A DNA stretch of 64,000 nt from Scleromatobacter humisilvae (GCF_023231945.1 NZ_JAJLJH010000002.1:248001-312000); one strand, 5' to 3'; counted from the stretch's first letter, positions 6,905-21,571 are shown. The notes: a model not told the origin generated them from the sequence alone. Program-made: numbers and translations.

Positions 6905-9181
6905 TCACGCGCCCTTGCGCGGGGGCGCGAGCTTGGCCGCTGGCGACGAGGCGGCGACCGGCGGCGCGGTGGCCGGGCCCGTCTTCACGCCGGCCGCGGC
7001 CGCGCCCTGGACATGCGAGACGGCCGCGGTGCAGACGTCGCGCTCCTGCTGCCGCAAGTCCACCAGCGCCAGCAACGCCGCCAGCGGGTTGATCAGCGAC
7101 AGGCCGACCGCCGCCACGCCGCGCTTGACCAGCGGCTTGGCCTCGGGGCGGATGTGCGGGTCGTCGAACGTGCCCGTCACCTTGACCGGCGTGCGCAGCG
7201 CCAGCGGGCTGGTGTCGTGCGGGTGCGCGGTCATGCGCAGATCGAGCGTCTCGGCGGCCAGCGACAGGTCGCCGTCGATCAGCATCGTCGTGTCCTTGGT
7301 GTCGATGACGAACACCTCGGGCATCACCTTGCCGTTGACGAGATCGAACTGCGCCAGCGCGCACTGCATCGGCAGCTTGTCGTCGCCCTTGACGAATACG
7401 CCCAGCGCCTGCGCCACGTCGATGCCGGCGGCCTCGACGAGGATGTGCGACACCGTCCCGTCGCGCACCCACAGCCGCGCGGTGCCGTCCAGCGACGCGA
7501 GCAGCTTCGCGCTCGAGTTGCCTTCGCCCTTGAGCTGCGCGTTGCCGCCGAGCGCGCCGCTGATGTAGCCGACATCGGCCTTGGCGCCGCTGGCGTCCTT
7601 GTGCACCGCGACGTCGCGCGCCTTCAGGAAGCGATCGAGCTGGATGCCGCTCCAGCGCAGGTCGGCGTTCCACTTCGGCACGGCGGGGCGGCTGTCCAGG
7701 CCGATGCCGCCCTGCACCTCGCCGGCCGAGGTGCGCGCCAGCAGTTCCTTCAGGTTCAGCACCCCGTCCTGCAGCGTGATGCGGCCCTGCAGCGGCTTGA
7801 ACGGCTCGAGCAGCCTGGTGCCGAGATCGAGCACCGCGAGCTGCACGCCGACGTCGGCGTTCATCGCCTTCAGCGACGGGATGTCGAAGGCGCGGTCGGG
7901 GATCACCTTGCCGGGCTTGGCGTTGGACGCCGAGGCCGGCGCATCCGGCGGCGCCGCGCCGAAGGCGGGGCCCAGGTCGGCCAGCGCGAGGCGCGCGCCG
8001 CCCAGCGTGCCGGTCAGCACCGGGACGTCGGGGCCGTTGTCGAACTTGAAGCTGCCGTTGAGGCGGCTGGTGCCGATGTCCATCGCGGCGATCCCGGCGT
8101 CCCACACGCTGCCGTGCTTCCGCAGGCGGCCGTGCGTGGCGAACTTCGCGGTCGTCGGCAGCGTGACGCCCAGCGCGTCGCCGACGGCGGCCAGCGACGG
8201 CCCCGAAGCGACGAAGGTCGCGTCCATGCCGCCGAAGTGCAGCAGGTCGGTGGCGGTGCCGTCGACGCGGATGTGGGTCCTGTCGGCGTTGACGTCCAGC
8301 CACAGCGGCACCGAGACGGCCGCGGAGTCGGACGCCGCGAGCGGCAGCAGGCCGCTGGAGCGCAGCTGGATCAGCAGCGGCGCCTTGCGGTACGTGCCCT
8401 TGCCGTCGACCTGCAGGCCCGGCGTGTCGTCGTCGATGGCGAGCGGCTGGCGCGCGGGAGTGGCGGTGCCGCCGGACGCGGCGATCGGCGCCGAGCCGGC
8501 GAGGGTCGTCGATCCGACCGTGGCGACGCGCACCTGCGGCGTCGACGCGCCCGAGGCCGCGATGGCCGCGGCCTCGGCCGTGCCCTCGCGCGTGGTGACG
8601 CGGGCGTCGGCAGTGATCTGCAGCGGCTCGTCGACGATGCGCACCGCACCGTTGCGCACGTTCAGGCGCTCGAAGCTCGGCAACTGCGCGGAGCTGGCGG
8701 ACGTCGCGGGCTGCGCGGCACCGAACTGCCAGTTGGCGTGGCCGTCGGCGTTGCGCTTGAGGTTCAGCTCGAGGCCGTCGACGTCCAGCAGCTTCACGGC
8801 GATCGGCTGGCCGGTGCCCTTCCACTGCTCGTACAACGTGCGATAGCCCAGCGCCAGCTTGACGTTGCTCGCATGCATGAAGTCGCGCGGCTTGCCGGCG
8901 TCGTCCACCAGCGTCGGGCCGTTGGCGGGCGCGGGGCCGATGGTCATCGAGTCGGTGTGCGCGCGCACGGAGCCGAACAGGCGCACGCCGAACTGGTCGC
9001 CGAAGGCAACGGGCCGATCGAGGATCTGCGAGAGCTTGTTCTCCAGCGGATGGCGCAGGAAGGGCCATTCGACGGCCTCGCAGACGCAGATCGCGACCAC
9101 CAGCAGGACGACGACGCCCAGCACGCCGAGGCCGGCGTTGCGCCAGCGGTGTTTGCTCGAATCAGGGTTCGCGCGATCCAT
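6905..9181 (-). CDS. AsmA-family envelope protein
   Basis: 758 residues. One N-terminal membrane anchor (NAGLGVLGVVVLLVVAICVC) precedes a long periplasmic beta-rich body. The AsmA start pattern is visible: a segment setting up LENKLSQILDRPVAFGDQFGVRL, then VDGLELNLKRNADGHANWQF. The C-terminal part (KGDDKLPMQCALAQFDLVNG, MLIDGDLSLAAETLDLRM) matches the AsmA C-terminal domain. AsmA-like proteins are bridge-like lipid-transfer proteins between inner and outer membrane. The start at 9181 is only 5 bp after the CBS gene, so the two are surely one operon. Confidence 0.85.
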   Translation of the reverse strand: MDRANPDSSKHRWRNAGLGVLGVVVLLVVAICVCEAVEWPFLRHPLENKLSQILDRPVAFGDQFGVRLFGSVRAHTDSMTIGPAPANGPTLVDDAGKPRDFMHASNVKLALGYRTLYEQWKGTGQPIAVKLLDVDGLELNLKRNADGHANWQFGAAQPATSASSAQLPSFERLNVRNGAVRIVDEPLQITADARVTTREGTAEAAAIAASGASTPQVRVATVGSTTLAGSAPIAASGGTATPARQPLAIDDDTPGLQVDGKGTYRKAPLLIQLRSSGLLPLAASDSAAVSVPLWLDVNADRTHIRVDGTATDLLHFGGMDATFVASGPSLAAVGDALGVTLPTTAKFATHGRLRKHGSVWDAGIAAMDIGTSRLNGSFKFDNGPDVPVLTGTLGGARLALADLGPAFGAAPPDAPASASNAKPGKVIPDRAFDIPSLKAMNADVGVQLAVLDLGTRLLEPFKPLQGRITLQDGVLNLKELLARTSAGEVQGGIGLDSRPAVPKWNADLRWSGIQLDRFLKARDVAVHKDASGAKADVGYISGALGGNAQLKGEGNSSAKLLASLDGTARLWVRDGTVSHILVEAAGIDVAQALGVFVKGDDKLPMQCALAQFDLVNGKVMPEVFVIDTKDTTMLIDGDLSLAAETLDLRMTAHPHDTSPLALRTPVKVTGTFDDPHIRPEAKPLVKRGVAAVGLSLINPLAALLALVDLRQQERDVCTAAVSHVQGAAAAGVKTGPATAPPVAASSPAAKLAPPRKGA

Positions 9182-9186
9182 CGCGG

Positions 9187-9621
9187 TCAGTTCGACGGCC
9201 GGTCCGGCATCGACGGATCGGAGATGCGGCGCAGCGCCGCCGCGACGTGGCCCTGGTGGCGCATCGCGAGGTCGCCCAGCGACACGATGCCGACGACGCG
9301 GTTCTCGGCATCGACGACCGGCATGCGGCGGATCTGCACGTCGGACATCTGCTGCATCGCCTCCTGCACCGTCTGCTCGCCGGTGCACCAGCGGGCGTGG
9401 TCGGTCATCACGTCGGCCACGCGGGTGTTGGCGGGCAGGCCGGCGGCCGTGGCGCGCACGGTGATGTCACGGTCGGTGATCATGCCGACGAGGCCGCTCT
9501 TGTCGCAGACGGGCAGGGCGCCGACGTTGAGCTCATCCATCACTTGCGCGGCTCGCTGCAGGCTCTCGTCGGGGCGGACGACCTGCACGTTGCGCGTCAT
9601 GAAATCCGAGATCTTCTGCAT
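9187..9621 (-). CDS. Tandem CBS-domain protein
   Basis: 144 residues made of two CBS motifs: the first starts FMTRNVQVVRPDESLQRA and ends GMITDRDITVR; the second starts VADVMTDHARWCTGEQTV and ends GIVSLGDLAMR. This stand-alone pair binds adenosyl nucleotides in other proteins. A C-terminal Ser/Pro tail follows. Such proteins often sit in stress regulons; the target here may be the antiporter in the same operon, which is inference. The start ATG lies inside the 3' end of the topoisomerase reading frame. Confidence 0.85.
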   Translation of the reverse strand: MQKISDFMTRNVQVVRPDESLQRAAQVMDELNVGALPVCDKSGLVGMITDRDITVRATAAGLPANTRVADVMTDHARWCTGEQTVQEAMQQMSDVQIRRMPVVDAENRVVGIVSLGDLAMRHQGHVAAALRRISDPSMPDRPSN

Positions 9622-10843
9622 GGGAGGCCTTGCGATGCGGGGCGTTGGCGACGGAATGGTCGGGGGCCGTCGGGCAAATGCCGCTCCCGTCGGCGCGCGT
9701 CCGCTGCATTGACTTGTTTCGAGTTGCACGGCGCGGCGTGAGCGGCCCCAGCAGCGCCAGCAGGCGCCGTTCGGCTGCCGACAGCGCCCGGCCGCGCGCG
9801 GCTTCGGCGGCCTTCGTCCAGCGTTGCTGCAGCAGCGCGGCACGCGCCTCGTCGTCGCCCAGCAGCGCGCCGAGCTCCAGCACCTTGGGATGGATGTAGG
9901 ACTTCCTGCAGACCGCCACCGTGTTGCGCAGCCGCGCCGCGACCTGCGCGATCACCTGCTTGGCGGCCCCCGGCACGCGCTCGCCGGCGCAGGCCGCGCG
10001 CGTGAACTCGAGGGCCAGCACGCTGCCGTGCCAGGTGCGGAAGTCCTTGGCCGTGACGCGCGCGCCGGCGATCTCGCTGAGGTAGTCGTTGACGTCGGCC
10101 GAGGTCACCTTGTGCAGGCCGCCCTCGTCGTCGGCGTACTGGAACAGCTCCTGGCCCGGCAGCGCCTTGCAGCGGCGCACGACGGCCGCGACCCGGCGGT
10201 CCGACAGCGTCACCTCGTGGCGCACGCCGCTCTTGCCCTTGAACGACAGCCGCAGCTCGCCCTCGCGCACGCCGGCGTGGCGGGTGCGCAGCGTCGTCAG
10301 GCCATACGAGCCGTTGCCGCGCGCGTATTCCTCGTTGCCGATGCGGATGAAGGTGGTGTCGAGCAGGCGCACCAGCGTGGCCAGCACCAGCGTGCGGGTC
10401 GGGCGGCGGCCGTCGTGGGCGGCGAGGTCGCGCTGGACGCAGCGACGGATCCGCGGCAGCGCGGCGCCGAACGCGCGCATCGCCTCGAACTTGTCGTCGC
10501 CGCGCTGCTGCTGCCATTGCGGGTGGTAGCGGTACTGCTTGCGGCCGCGGGCGTCGCGGCCCGTGGCCTGCAGGTGGCCGTTGGCCTGGGCGCAGATCCA
10601 CACCTGCTCGTACGCCGGCGGAATCGCCAGCTTGCGGATGCGCGCGAGCACCGCCTCGTCGCGCACGCGCTTGCCGGCGGCGTCGAGGTAGTGGACGAGG
10701 TCGCCGCGCTTGACGCGTCGCAGGCCGGGCTCCGCATCGCTGACCCAGACCAGGCCCGCGGGCACGGTTTCCGGCGCGTCGGCCACGTGGGCGGGCTGCG
10801 CGGACGGCTGATGGCGGCGGCGGGCGGCGGGCGTGCGGGTCAT
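9533..10843 (-). CDS. DNA topoisomerase IB (poxvirus-type)
   Basis: 436 residues from ATG 10843. The N-terminal domain carries GLVWVSDAEPGLRRVKRGD. The catalytic domain shows KLAIPPAYEQVWIC, TTFIRIGNEEYARGNGSYGL (first catalytic Arg region), SFKGKSG (catalytic Lys), DFRTWHGSVLALE (Arg/His region), and RKSYIHPKVLE with the nucleophilic Tyr. The enzyme relaxes supercoils through a 3'-phosphotyrosine nick. The body ends near residue 370; the remaining tail of about 65 residues is basic and low in similarity. No stop occurs until 9533, so the frame overlaps the CBS gene by 89 bases. Confidence 0.85.
   Translation of the reverse strand: MTRTPAARRRHQPSAQPAHVADAPETVPAGLVWVSDAEPGLRRVKRGDLVHYLDAAGKRVRDEAVLARIRKLAIPPAYEQVWICAQANGHLQATGRDARGRKQYRYHPQWQQQRGDDKFEAMRAFGAALPRIRRCVQRDLAAHDGRRPTRTLVLATLVRLLDTTFIRIGNEEYARGNGSYGLTTLRTRHAGVREGELRLSFKGKSGVRHEVTLSDRRVAAVVRRCKALPGQELFQYADDEGGLHKVTSADVNDYLSEIAGARVTAKDFRTWHGSVLALEFTRAACAGERVPGAAKQVIAQVAARLRNTVAVCRKSYIHPKVLELGALLGDDEARAALLQQRWTKAAEAARGRALSAAERRLLALLGPLTPRRATRNKSMQRTRADGSGICPTAPDHSVANAPHRKASHAEDLGFHDAQRAGRPPRREPAASRASDG
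9674..9688 (-). promoter_or_regulatory. Sigma-54-type promoter before the CBS-AsmA-antiporter operon
   Basis: Minus-strand GGGAGCGGCATTTGC has GG-N10-GC spacing and TTGC. It is 53 bp before the CBS start at 9621 and lies inside the 3' part of the topoisomerase frame. Confidence 0.5.
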
Positions 10844-10880
10844 GGTGGGCTCGCCATGGCAGGCCGCGTGCCGTCGGGGT

Positions 10881-10895
10881 GGGCTCGCGGCTTGC
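10881..10895 (+). promoter_or_regulatory. Sigma-54-type promoter before the L,D-transpeptidase gene
   Basis: GGGCTCGCGGCTTGC has GG-N10-GC spacing and TTGC. It would start transcription near 10906, which argues for the ATG at 10956 rather than 10911. Confidence 0.5.
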
Positions 10896-10955
10896 CGTGC
10901 AGGCCGCACCATGTCCGCCAATACCTTCGCAGACCCGGCGCCGCGCCGCCATCCG

Positions 10956-11873
10956 ATGCCCCAACGCCCCGCCGACACCCGCCAATACGGCGACGACGGC
11001 CTGTTCCAGCGCCTCGTCCGGCGCCTGCGCGACCTGCTGATCATGGGCCTGGTCGGCCCGGCCGCCGGCGCGCTGGCGATCGTCGCGATCCACTTCGCGA
11101 TGACGCTGCAGCAGCCCCGCCCCGACCTGGCCGCCGAGAGTGCCCGCCGGGCCGAGGCCGAACGCGCGCTCGCGATCCTCGAGGACCGCTATCCCGGCAC
11201 GGCGGCGCCGTCCGCGGGCCCGGTGGCACCGCCGCCGCAGATGCCCACGCTCACCGCGGCCGATTTCAAGGACTCGGAGCCGACGCCCGACGCCCGCCAC
11301 ATGGCCGACTGGGTCGTCGCGCGCCACGACAACGGCCGCATGTCCTTCGTCGTCCTCGACAAGCGCGACGCGCGCCTCTACGTCTTCAAGCCGAATGGCG
11401 AGTTGGTCGGCGACACGCCCGTGCTGCTCGGCTCGGCGCACGGCGACGAGACCTTCCCGGGCATCGGCGACGTGCCCATCGCGCAGGTCAAGCCCTACCA
11501 ACGCACGACCGCCGCCGGACGCTTCGTGACGCGCCCCGGCCTGGACGCCGACCACACCGACGTCGTCTGGCTGGACTACGACGCGGCGCTCGCGATGCAC
11601 CGCGTCATCAACAAGGTCAAGGCCGAGCACCGCCTGCAGCACCTGGCCAACCCGAATCCGAAGGCGCGCCGCATCTCGTGGGGGTGCATCAACATCCCGA
11701 TCCCGTTCTTCGACGCCTACATCTCGCCGGTGTTCGGCAAGCGCCCGGGCGTGACCTACGTGATCCCCGAGCGCAAGACCTTCGCCGAGGTGTTCGAGCA
11801 GGGCGCGCCGACCCAGTCGGTCGCGACGCTGGAATCGAGCACGCTGGCCCCGAAGGACGTGGCGCAGCGCTGA
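10956..11873 (+). CDS. L,D-transpeptidase-like (YkuD fold) membrane-anchored protein
   Basis: 305 residues from the ATG at 10956; an alternative ATG at 10911 would add 15 residues. One N-terminal membrane helix (LLIMGLVGPAAGALAIVAIHF) is followed by a coiled segment (AAESARRAEAERALAILEDR) and a periplasmic catalytic domain at about 125-285. Within it are FVVLDKRDARLYVFKPNGELV, the strand start of YkuD domains, and RISWGCINIP. The classical motif is S-H-G-C; here the His is replaced by Trp while the nucleophile Cys is kept. An upstream His is present in ALAMHRVI. The family cross-links peptidoglycan. It is probably co-transcribed with the BrkB-like gene 25 bp downstream. Confidence 0.7.
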   Translation: MPQRPADTRQYGDDGLFQRLVRRLRDLLIMGLVGPAAGALAIVAIHFAMTLQQPRPDLAAESARRAEAERALAILEDRYPGTAAPSAGPVAPPPQMPTLTAADFKDSEPTPDARHMADWVVARHDNGRMSFVVLDKRDARLYVFKPNGELVGDTPVLLGSAHGDETFPGIGDVPIAQVKPYQRTTAAGRFVTRPGLDADHTDVVWLDYDAALAMHRVINKVKAEHRLQHLANPNPKARRISWGCINIPIPFFDAYISPVFGKRPGVTYVIPERKTFAEVFEQGAPTQSVATLESSTLAPKDVAQR

Positions 11874-11898
11874 CCCGCGTGCGCCCCAGGGAAGCTGC

Positions 11899-12831
11899 GT
11901 GGCCGACAAGGACTCCGTCTTCGCACCGCGCCACGACATGACGCCGGCGCAGCAATGCCTCGCGCACCCGCGCGCGTTCGCGTGGCGCGTGCTGTGCGGC
12001 TTCCGCGCCAACCAGGGCCTGCTGCTGGCCGGCGCGATCGCGTATTACGCGCTGCTGTCCATCATCCCGCTGCTGATCCTCAGCGTGATCGCGTTGTCGC
12101 ACGTCATCCCCGAGCACGAGTTGCTGGCCACCATCGGCCGCTACCTCGCGTGGCTGGTGCCCAGCCAGTCCAACGCGGTCGTCACCGAGCTGCACGGCTT
12201 CCTCGACCACCGCGACGTCGTCAGCTGGCTGCTGCTCGGCTCGATGCTGTTCTTCAGCTCGCTGGCGTTCGCGGTGCTGGAGAACGCGCTGTCGGTGATC
12301 TTCGTGCACCGCATCATCGATCGCCAGCGCTCGTGGGTGATGAAGCTGCTGATGCCCTACGTCTACGTGGCCTGCCTGGCGATCGGCCTGCTGCTGGTGA
12401 CGCTGGTCGCCGAGGCGCTGGTCAACCTCGGCGAGTACCAGATCGGCCTGTTCGGCCGCGAGTTCTCGCTCGGTCGCTTCTCGCACCTGCTGCTGTACCT
12501 GCTGGGACTGGCCGGCGAGACGGTGCTGCTGACCTCGATCTACGTCGTCATGCCCGCCGGCCGGCTGGACGTTCGCCATGCGCTGCTGGGCGCCGTCTCG
12601 GCGGTGCTGCTGTGGGAGGTCACGCGCCACGTGCTCGTCTGGTATTTCGCGACGCTGTCGCAGGTGGGCGTCGTCTACGGCTCGATGACGACCACCATCG
12701 TCGTGCTGCTGAGCCTGGAGCTCGGCGCGACGCTCGTGCTGCTGGGCGCGCAGGTGATCTCGGAATACGAGCGCCTGGTCGCGCACGCGCCGAAACCGCC
12801 GCCGGCCGATCTCGTGATCCATCCGACCTGA
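11899..12831 (+). CDS. YihY/BrkB-family inner-membrane protein
   Basis: 310 residues, GTG start with AGGGA upstream; ATG at 11938 is an alternative. Six or so membrane helices are visible. Family landmarks include LLLAGAIAYYALLSIIPLLI, then VFVHRIIDRQRSW-like loop residues, then VVYGSMTTTIVVLLSLELGATLVLLGAQ at the C-terminus. These match the YihY/virulence factor BrkB group, whose members are envelope proteins of unsettled function (once misannotated as RNase BN). It follows the L,D-transpeptidase gene and likely shares its promoter. Confidence 0.85.
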   Translation: MADKDSVFAPRHDMTPAQQCLAHPRAFAWRVLCGFRANQGLLLAGAIAYYALLSIIPLLILSVIALSHVIPEHELLATIGRYLAWLVPSQSNAVVTELHGFLDHRDVVSWLLLGSMLFFSSLAFAVLENALSVIFVHRIIDRQRSWVMKLLMPYVYVACLAIGLLLVTLVAEALVNLGEYQIGLFGREFSLGRFSHLLLYLLGLAGETVLLTSIYVVMPAGRLDVRHALLGAVSAVLLWEVTRHVLVWYFATLSQVGVVYGSMTTTIVVLLSLELGATLVLLGAQVISEYERLVAHAPKPPPADLVIHPT

Positions 12832-12879
12832 GCGCGCGTTCAGCGGGACAGGAAGTACCGTCCAGCGCGGCAGTCCATA

Positions 12880-13066
12880 CGGTAAAAGCTACCGATCAGA
12901 CGATGCATGAAGAGAGCGCCCACGGGGGTGGAAACCCGTGCCACGCCCGGCTACGCCCGGTGAAACCAGGCCAGGCGGAGCGGCACCGGTGTAGGACTCG
13001 TCTGGCATGGAAACTGCAGAGCAGTCGAACGCGAGGTGGCATGTCCTGAACCGACATGCCACTCGA
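12880..13066 (+). other. Hairpin-rich intergenic segment upstream of the large kinase gene
   Basis: The 258-bp gap 12832-13089 has no gene. It holds several perfect short stems: CGGTA/TACCG (12880-12894), CACGGG/CCCGTG (12921-12940), CCGGTG/CACCGG (12957-12989), ACTGC/GCAGT (13013-13025) and a 10-bp stem GTGGCATGTC/GACATGCCAC with a 7-base loop (13036-13062 region). No T run follows any of them. The last stem lies in the predicted leader of the kinase mRNA. I could not match it to a known riboswitch. Confidence 0.4.
13003..13017 (+). promoter_or_regulatory. Sigma-54-type promoter before the HAMP-repeat kinase
   Basis: TGGCATGGAAACTGC has GG-N10-GC spacing, but its -12 block is CTGC rather than TTGC. 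It lies 73 bp before the ATG at 13090. Confidence 0.4.
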
Positions 13067-13089
13067 CGACGACCTGGAGACCGACGCTC

Positions 13090-18845
<5,756 letters not shown>

Positions 18846-18849
<4 letters not shown>

Positions 18850-20993
18850 GCGCCGTTTCCGCAACGTCCGCGGCCGCCGCGGCACCGTCCAGCATCTGGG
18901 GCGGCCTCGACGGTCCGGCCGATCGCGCGGACATCCTGATCGTCGACGACCTGCCCGAGAAGCTGCTCGTGTTCGAGACGGTGCTGGGCGACCTGAACCA
19001 GAACCTGGTCTTCGCGCGCTCCGGCGCGGACGCGCTGCGCCAGATCCTGCGGCGCGACTTCGCGGTGATCCTGCTGGACGTCAACATGCCGGACATGGAC
19101 GGCTTCGAGACGGCCACGCTGATCCGCCGCTACAAGCGCGCCGCGCACACGCCCATCATCTTCATCACGTCGTACGCCGACGAGATGCAGACGGCGCGCG
19201 GCTATTCGCTGGGCGCGGTCGACTACATCCCGTCACCCGTGGTGCCCGAGGTTCTGCGTTCGAAGATCCGCGTGTTCGTCGAGCTGCACATCCTGCAGCG
19301 CCGCATCGCGCGCCAGGCCGAGGAGCGCGTCGCGCTGGCGGCGTCCGAGGCGGCGCTGCGGCTGGCGGAGGAGTCGACGCGGCGCTCCAGCCTGCTCGCC
19401 GGGCTGAGCCATGCGCTGAGTGGCGTGCTCGACCTGCGCCAGGGCATCCACGCGCTGCTCACGCACGTGGTGCCGGCGCTGGCCGCCAATGCGACGGTGG
19501 CGCTGGTCGACGAGCGCGGCGTCGTCACGCACGCGGCCACGCGGTCCAGCCTGTTCGAGGACGACGCCGCGAGCGTCGAGCTTTCACCCTCGGCCTTGCC
19601 CAGCGCGCACTTCGCGCTGCTGCGCGAAGCGCTCGAGGCGCCGGCCGACGCGCCTGCCCGCACCGCCAATTTCGTCGACGGCGCGTTGCAGATGCTGCCG
19701 CTGATCCACGGCGACCGCTTCATCGGCGGGCTGTGGATCGACGGCGAACTGACGGCGCTGTCGGCCGCGCTGCTCGACGAGGTGGCCGCGCGCGCGGCGA
19801 TCGCGTTCGCCACGGCCAGCCTCTACGGTGCGCTGCAGGTGGAGATCGCCGAGCGGCGGCAGGCCGAGGCGCGCCTCGAGGAGGCCAGCCGGCGCAAGGA
19901 CGAATTCCTCGCGATGCTGGCCCACGAGCTGCGCAATCCGCTCGCGCCGATCCGCAACGCGGTCGAACTGATCCGACTGGCCGCGCCGGCCGAGGCCAAG
20001 GTGCGCTGGGCCGCCGACGTCACCGACCGCCAGGTGCGCCAGCTGACGCGGCTGGTCGACGAGCTGCTGGATGTCGCGCGCATCAGCCAGGGCAAGGTGG
20101 TGCTGCAGACGCAGTGCCTCGACCTCGTGACGCTGGTGACGCAGGCCATCGACTCGCAGCGCGACATGCTGCACAAGCGCCACCAGACGCTGACGCTGTC
20201 GCTGCCGGACAAGCCGGTCAACCTCAACGGCGATGCCACGCGGCTCGCGCAGGTCGTCAACAACCTGCTGTCCAACGCGATCAAGTACACGCCCGAGGGC
20301 GGTGCGATCTCGGTCAGCGTCGCGCACGAGCCGGGCGGCCCCGGGGAGTTCGCGTTGCTGGAGGTCAGCGACAACGGCATCGGCATCGACGCCGATCTCC
20401 TGCCGCACGTGTTCGAGCTGTTCGAGCAGGGCAAGCGCGCGCTCGATCGCACGCAGGGCGGCCTGGGCGTGGGCCTGACGCTGGTGCAGCGCCTGGTGCA
20501 GCTGCATGGCGGCGAGGTGGTGGCCACGAGTGCCGGGGCCGGGCAGGGCTCGCAGTTCCGCGTGCTGCTGCCGTGCCTGGGCGATGTCGAGGAGCCGGTC
20601 GCGCCGGAGCGCAGCGAGCAGCTGCCGGCGGCGACGGTGGCGCGTCGCATCCTCGTGGTCGACGACAACGTCGACGTCGTCGAGACGACGACGATGCTGC
20701 TGTCGCTGTCGGGCCATCAGGTCCGCAGCGCCAAGGACGGCCTGCAGGCGCTGCACATCGCCACCGAGTTCCGGCCCGACGTCGTGCTGCTGGACATCGG
20801 CCTGCCGCTGATGGATGGCTACGAGGTGGCGCGCCGCCTGCGCCAGACGCCGCAGACCGCGGGCGCGCTGTTGATCGCCTTGACGGGCTACGGCCAGCAG
20901 GGCGACCGCCAGCGCGGTCGCGACGCGGGCTTCGACGGGCACATGCTCAAACCCGTCGACCCGCACGCGCTGGCGAAGATGATCGAGGGCTGA
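18846..20993 (+). CDS. Hybrid histidine kinase, REC-GAF-HisKA-HATPase-REC
   Basis: 715 residues, soluble. An N-terminal receiver has IVDDLPEKLLVF and phospho-acceptor D78 (ILLDVNMPDMDG). A coiled linker leads to a GAF-like domain (about 190-330). HisKA carries LAHELRNPLAPI with H360. The ATPase has NNLLSNAIKYTP, DNGIGI and GGLGVGLTLV. A C-terminal receiver carries VVDDNVDVVE and LLDIGLPLMDGYE. Its ATG overlaps the stop of the giant kinase as ATGA, so the two are translationally coupled. The N-terminal receiver is the obvious acceptor for phosphate from the upstream kinase; that link is inferred. Confidence 0.9.
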
Positions 20994-21032
20994 GGCCGGA
21001 CGGCGGGGGGCGGCGCCGTGAACGCGGCCCGT

Positions 21033-21473
21033 TCAGGTCGCGAAGGTCGTCCGCGAGAACGGCGACGGCGCGCGCCCGGCCGCGGGGCTGGGCGGCGACT
21101 CGCGCCGCACGGGCTTGGGCGCGATGACGCGATCCAGGCGAGTCAGCAGCGTGGGCACGCGCAACGGCTTGTGCCAGACGTCGCAGAACGTCGTGCCGGC
21201 CGGCATGAACTCCGCCTCGGCGGTGACGGCGATGGCCGGGATCTCCTCCCAGCCCGACACCCGGCGCATGCGCTCCAGCAGCTCCGTGCCGTGGCAATCG
21301 GGCAGGCGCAGGTCCAGCAGCAGCAGCGAGGGCTTGAGCTGCAGGGTGGTGGCCATCGCAGACGCCCCGTCGATGGCGATCACCAGTTCCAGTTCGGGCC
21401 TCAACTCGAACACCGTCTGCATCAGCAGCACGTTGACCGGGTGATCCTCGACATACAGCACCACATCACGCAT
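21033..21473 (-). CDS. Single-domain response regulator with short tail
   Basis: 146 residues. The receiver (1-120) shows YVEDHPVN (acidic pocket), D54 in LLLLDLRLPDCHG, T in AVTAEAEF, and the conserved Lys in VWHKPL. The last 25 residues are Pro/Ser/Arg-rich without a DNA-binding domain. AGGGGA precedes the ATG at 21473. It is convergent with the coupled kinases 39 bp away and has a sigma-54-like promoter. Such CheY-like proteins act as phosphorelay shuttles or on protein targets. Confidence 0.85.
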   Translation of the reverse strand: MRDVVLYVEDHPVNVLLMQTVFELRPELELVIAIDGASAMATTLQLKPSLLLLDLRLPDCHGTELLERMRRVSGWEEIPAIAVTAEAEFMPAGTTFCDVWHKPLRVPTLLTRLDRVIAPKPVRRESPPSPAAGRAPSPFSRTTFAT

Positions 21474-21532
21474 CTCGTTCCCCTGCTGGCCGGCTTTGCC
21501 GGGCGTGTCACCTCGACCCGAGGGACTGTGGA

Positions 21533-21547
21533 GCAATCGGCGTTCCC
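21533..21547 (-). promoter_or_regulatory. Sigma-54-type promoter before the single-domain regulator
   Basis: Minus-strand GGGAACGCCGATTGC keeps GG, A, C, G and TTGC with exact spacing. It is 60 bp before the ATG at 21473. Confidence 0.55.
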
Positions 21548-21552
21548 GCGGA

Positions 21553-21571
21553 TCCCCCATTTTGAGGGGGA
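21553..21571. promoter_or_regulatory. Inverted repeat between two divergent sigma-54-type promoters
   Basis: TCCCCCATTTTGAGGGGGA has 6-bp arms around 7 bases. It lies between the leftward element at 21533 and the rightward one at 21625, a fitting place for an activator site. No experimental basis. Confidence 0.3.

Noticed and set aside
6215-9712. Open frame of about 1165 codons on the plus strand
   Set aside because: Opposite-strand shadow of the antiporter, AsmA and CBS genes caused by high GC; Arg/Gly/Val/Ala-rich without any motif.
12880-13066. A c-di-GMP or cobalamin riboswitch
   Set aside because: None of the conserved core sequences of these classes is present; kept only as a hairpin-rich region.
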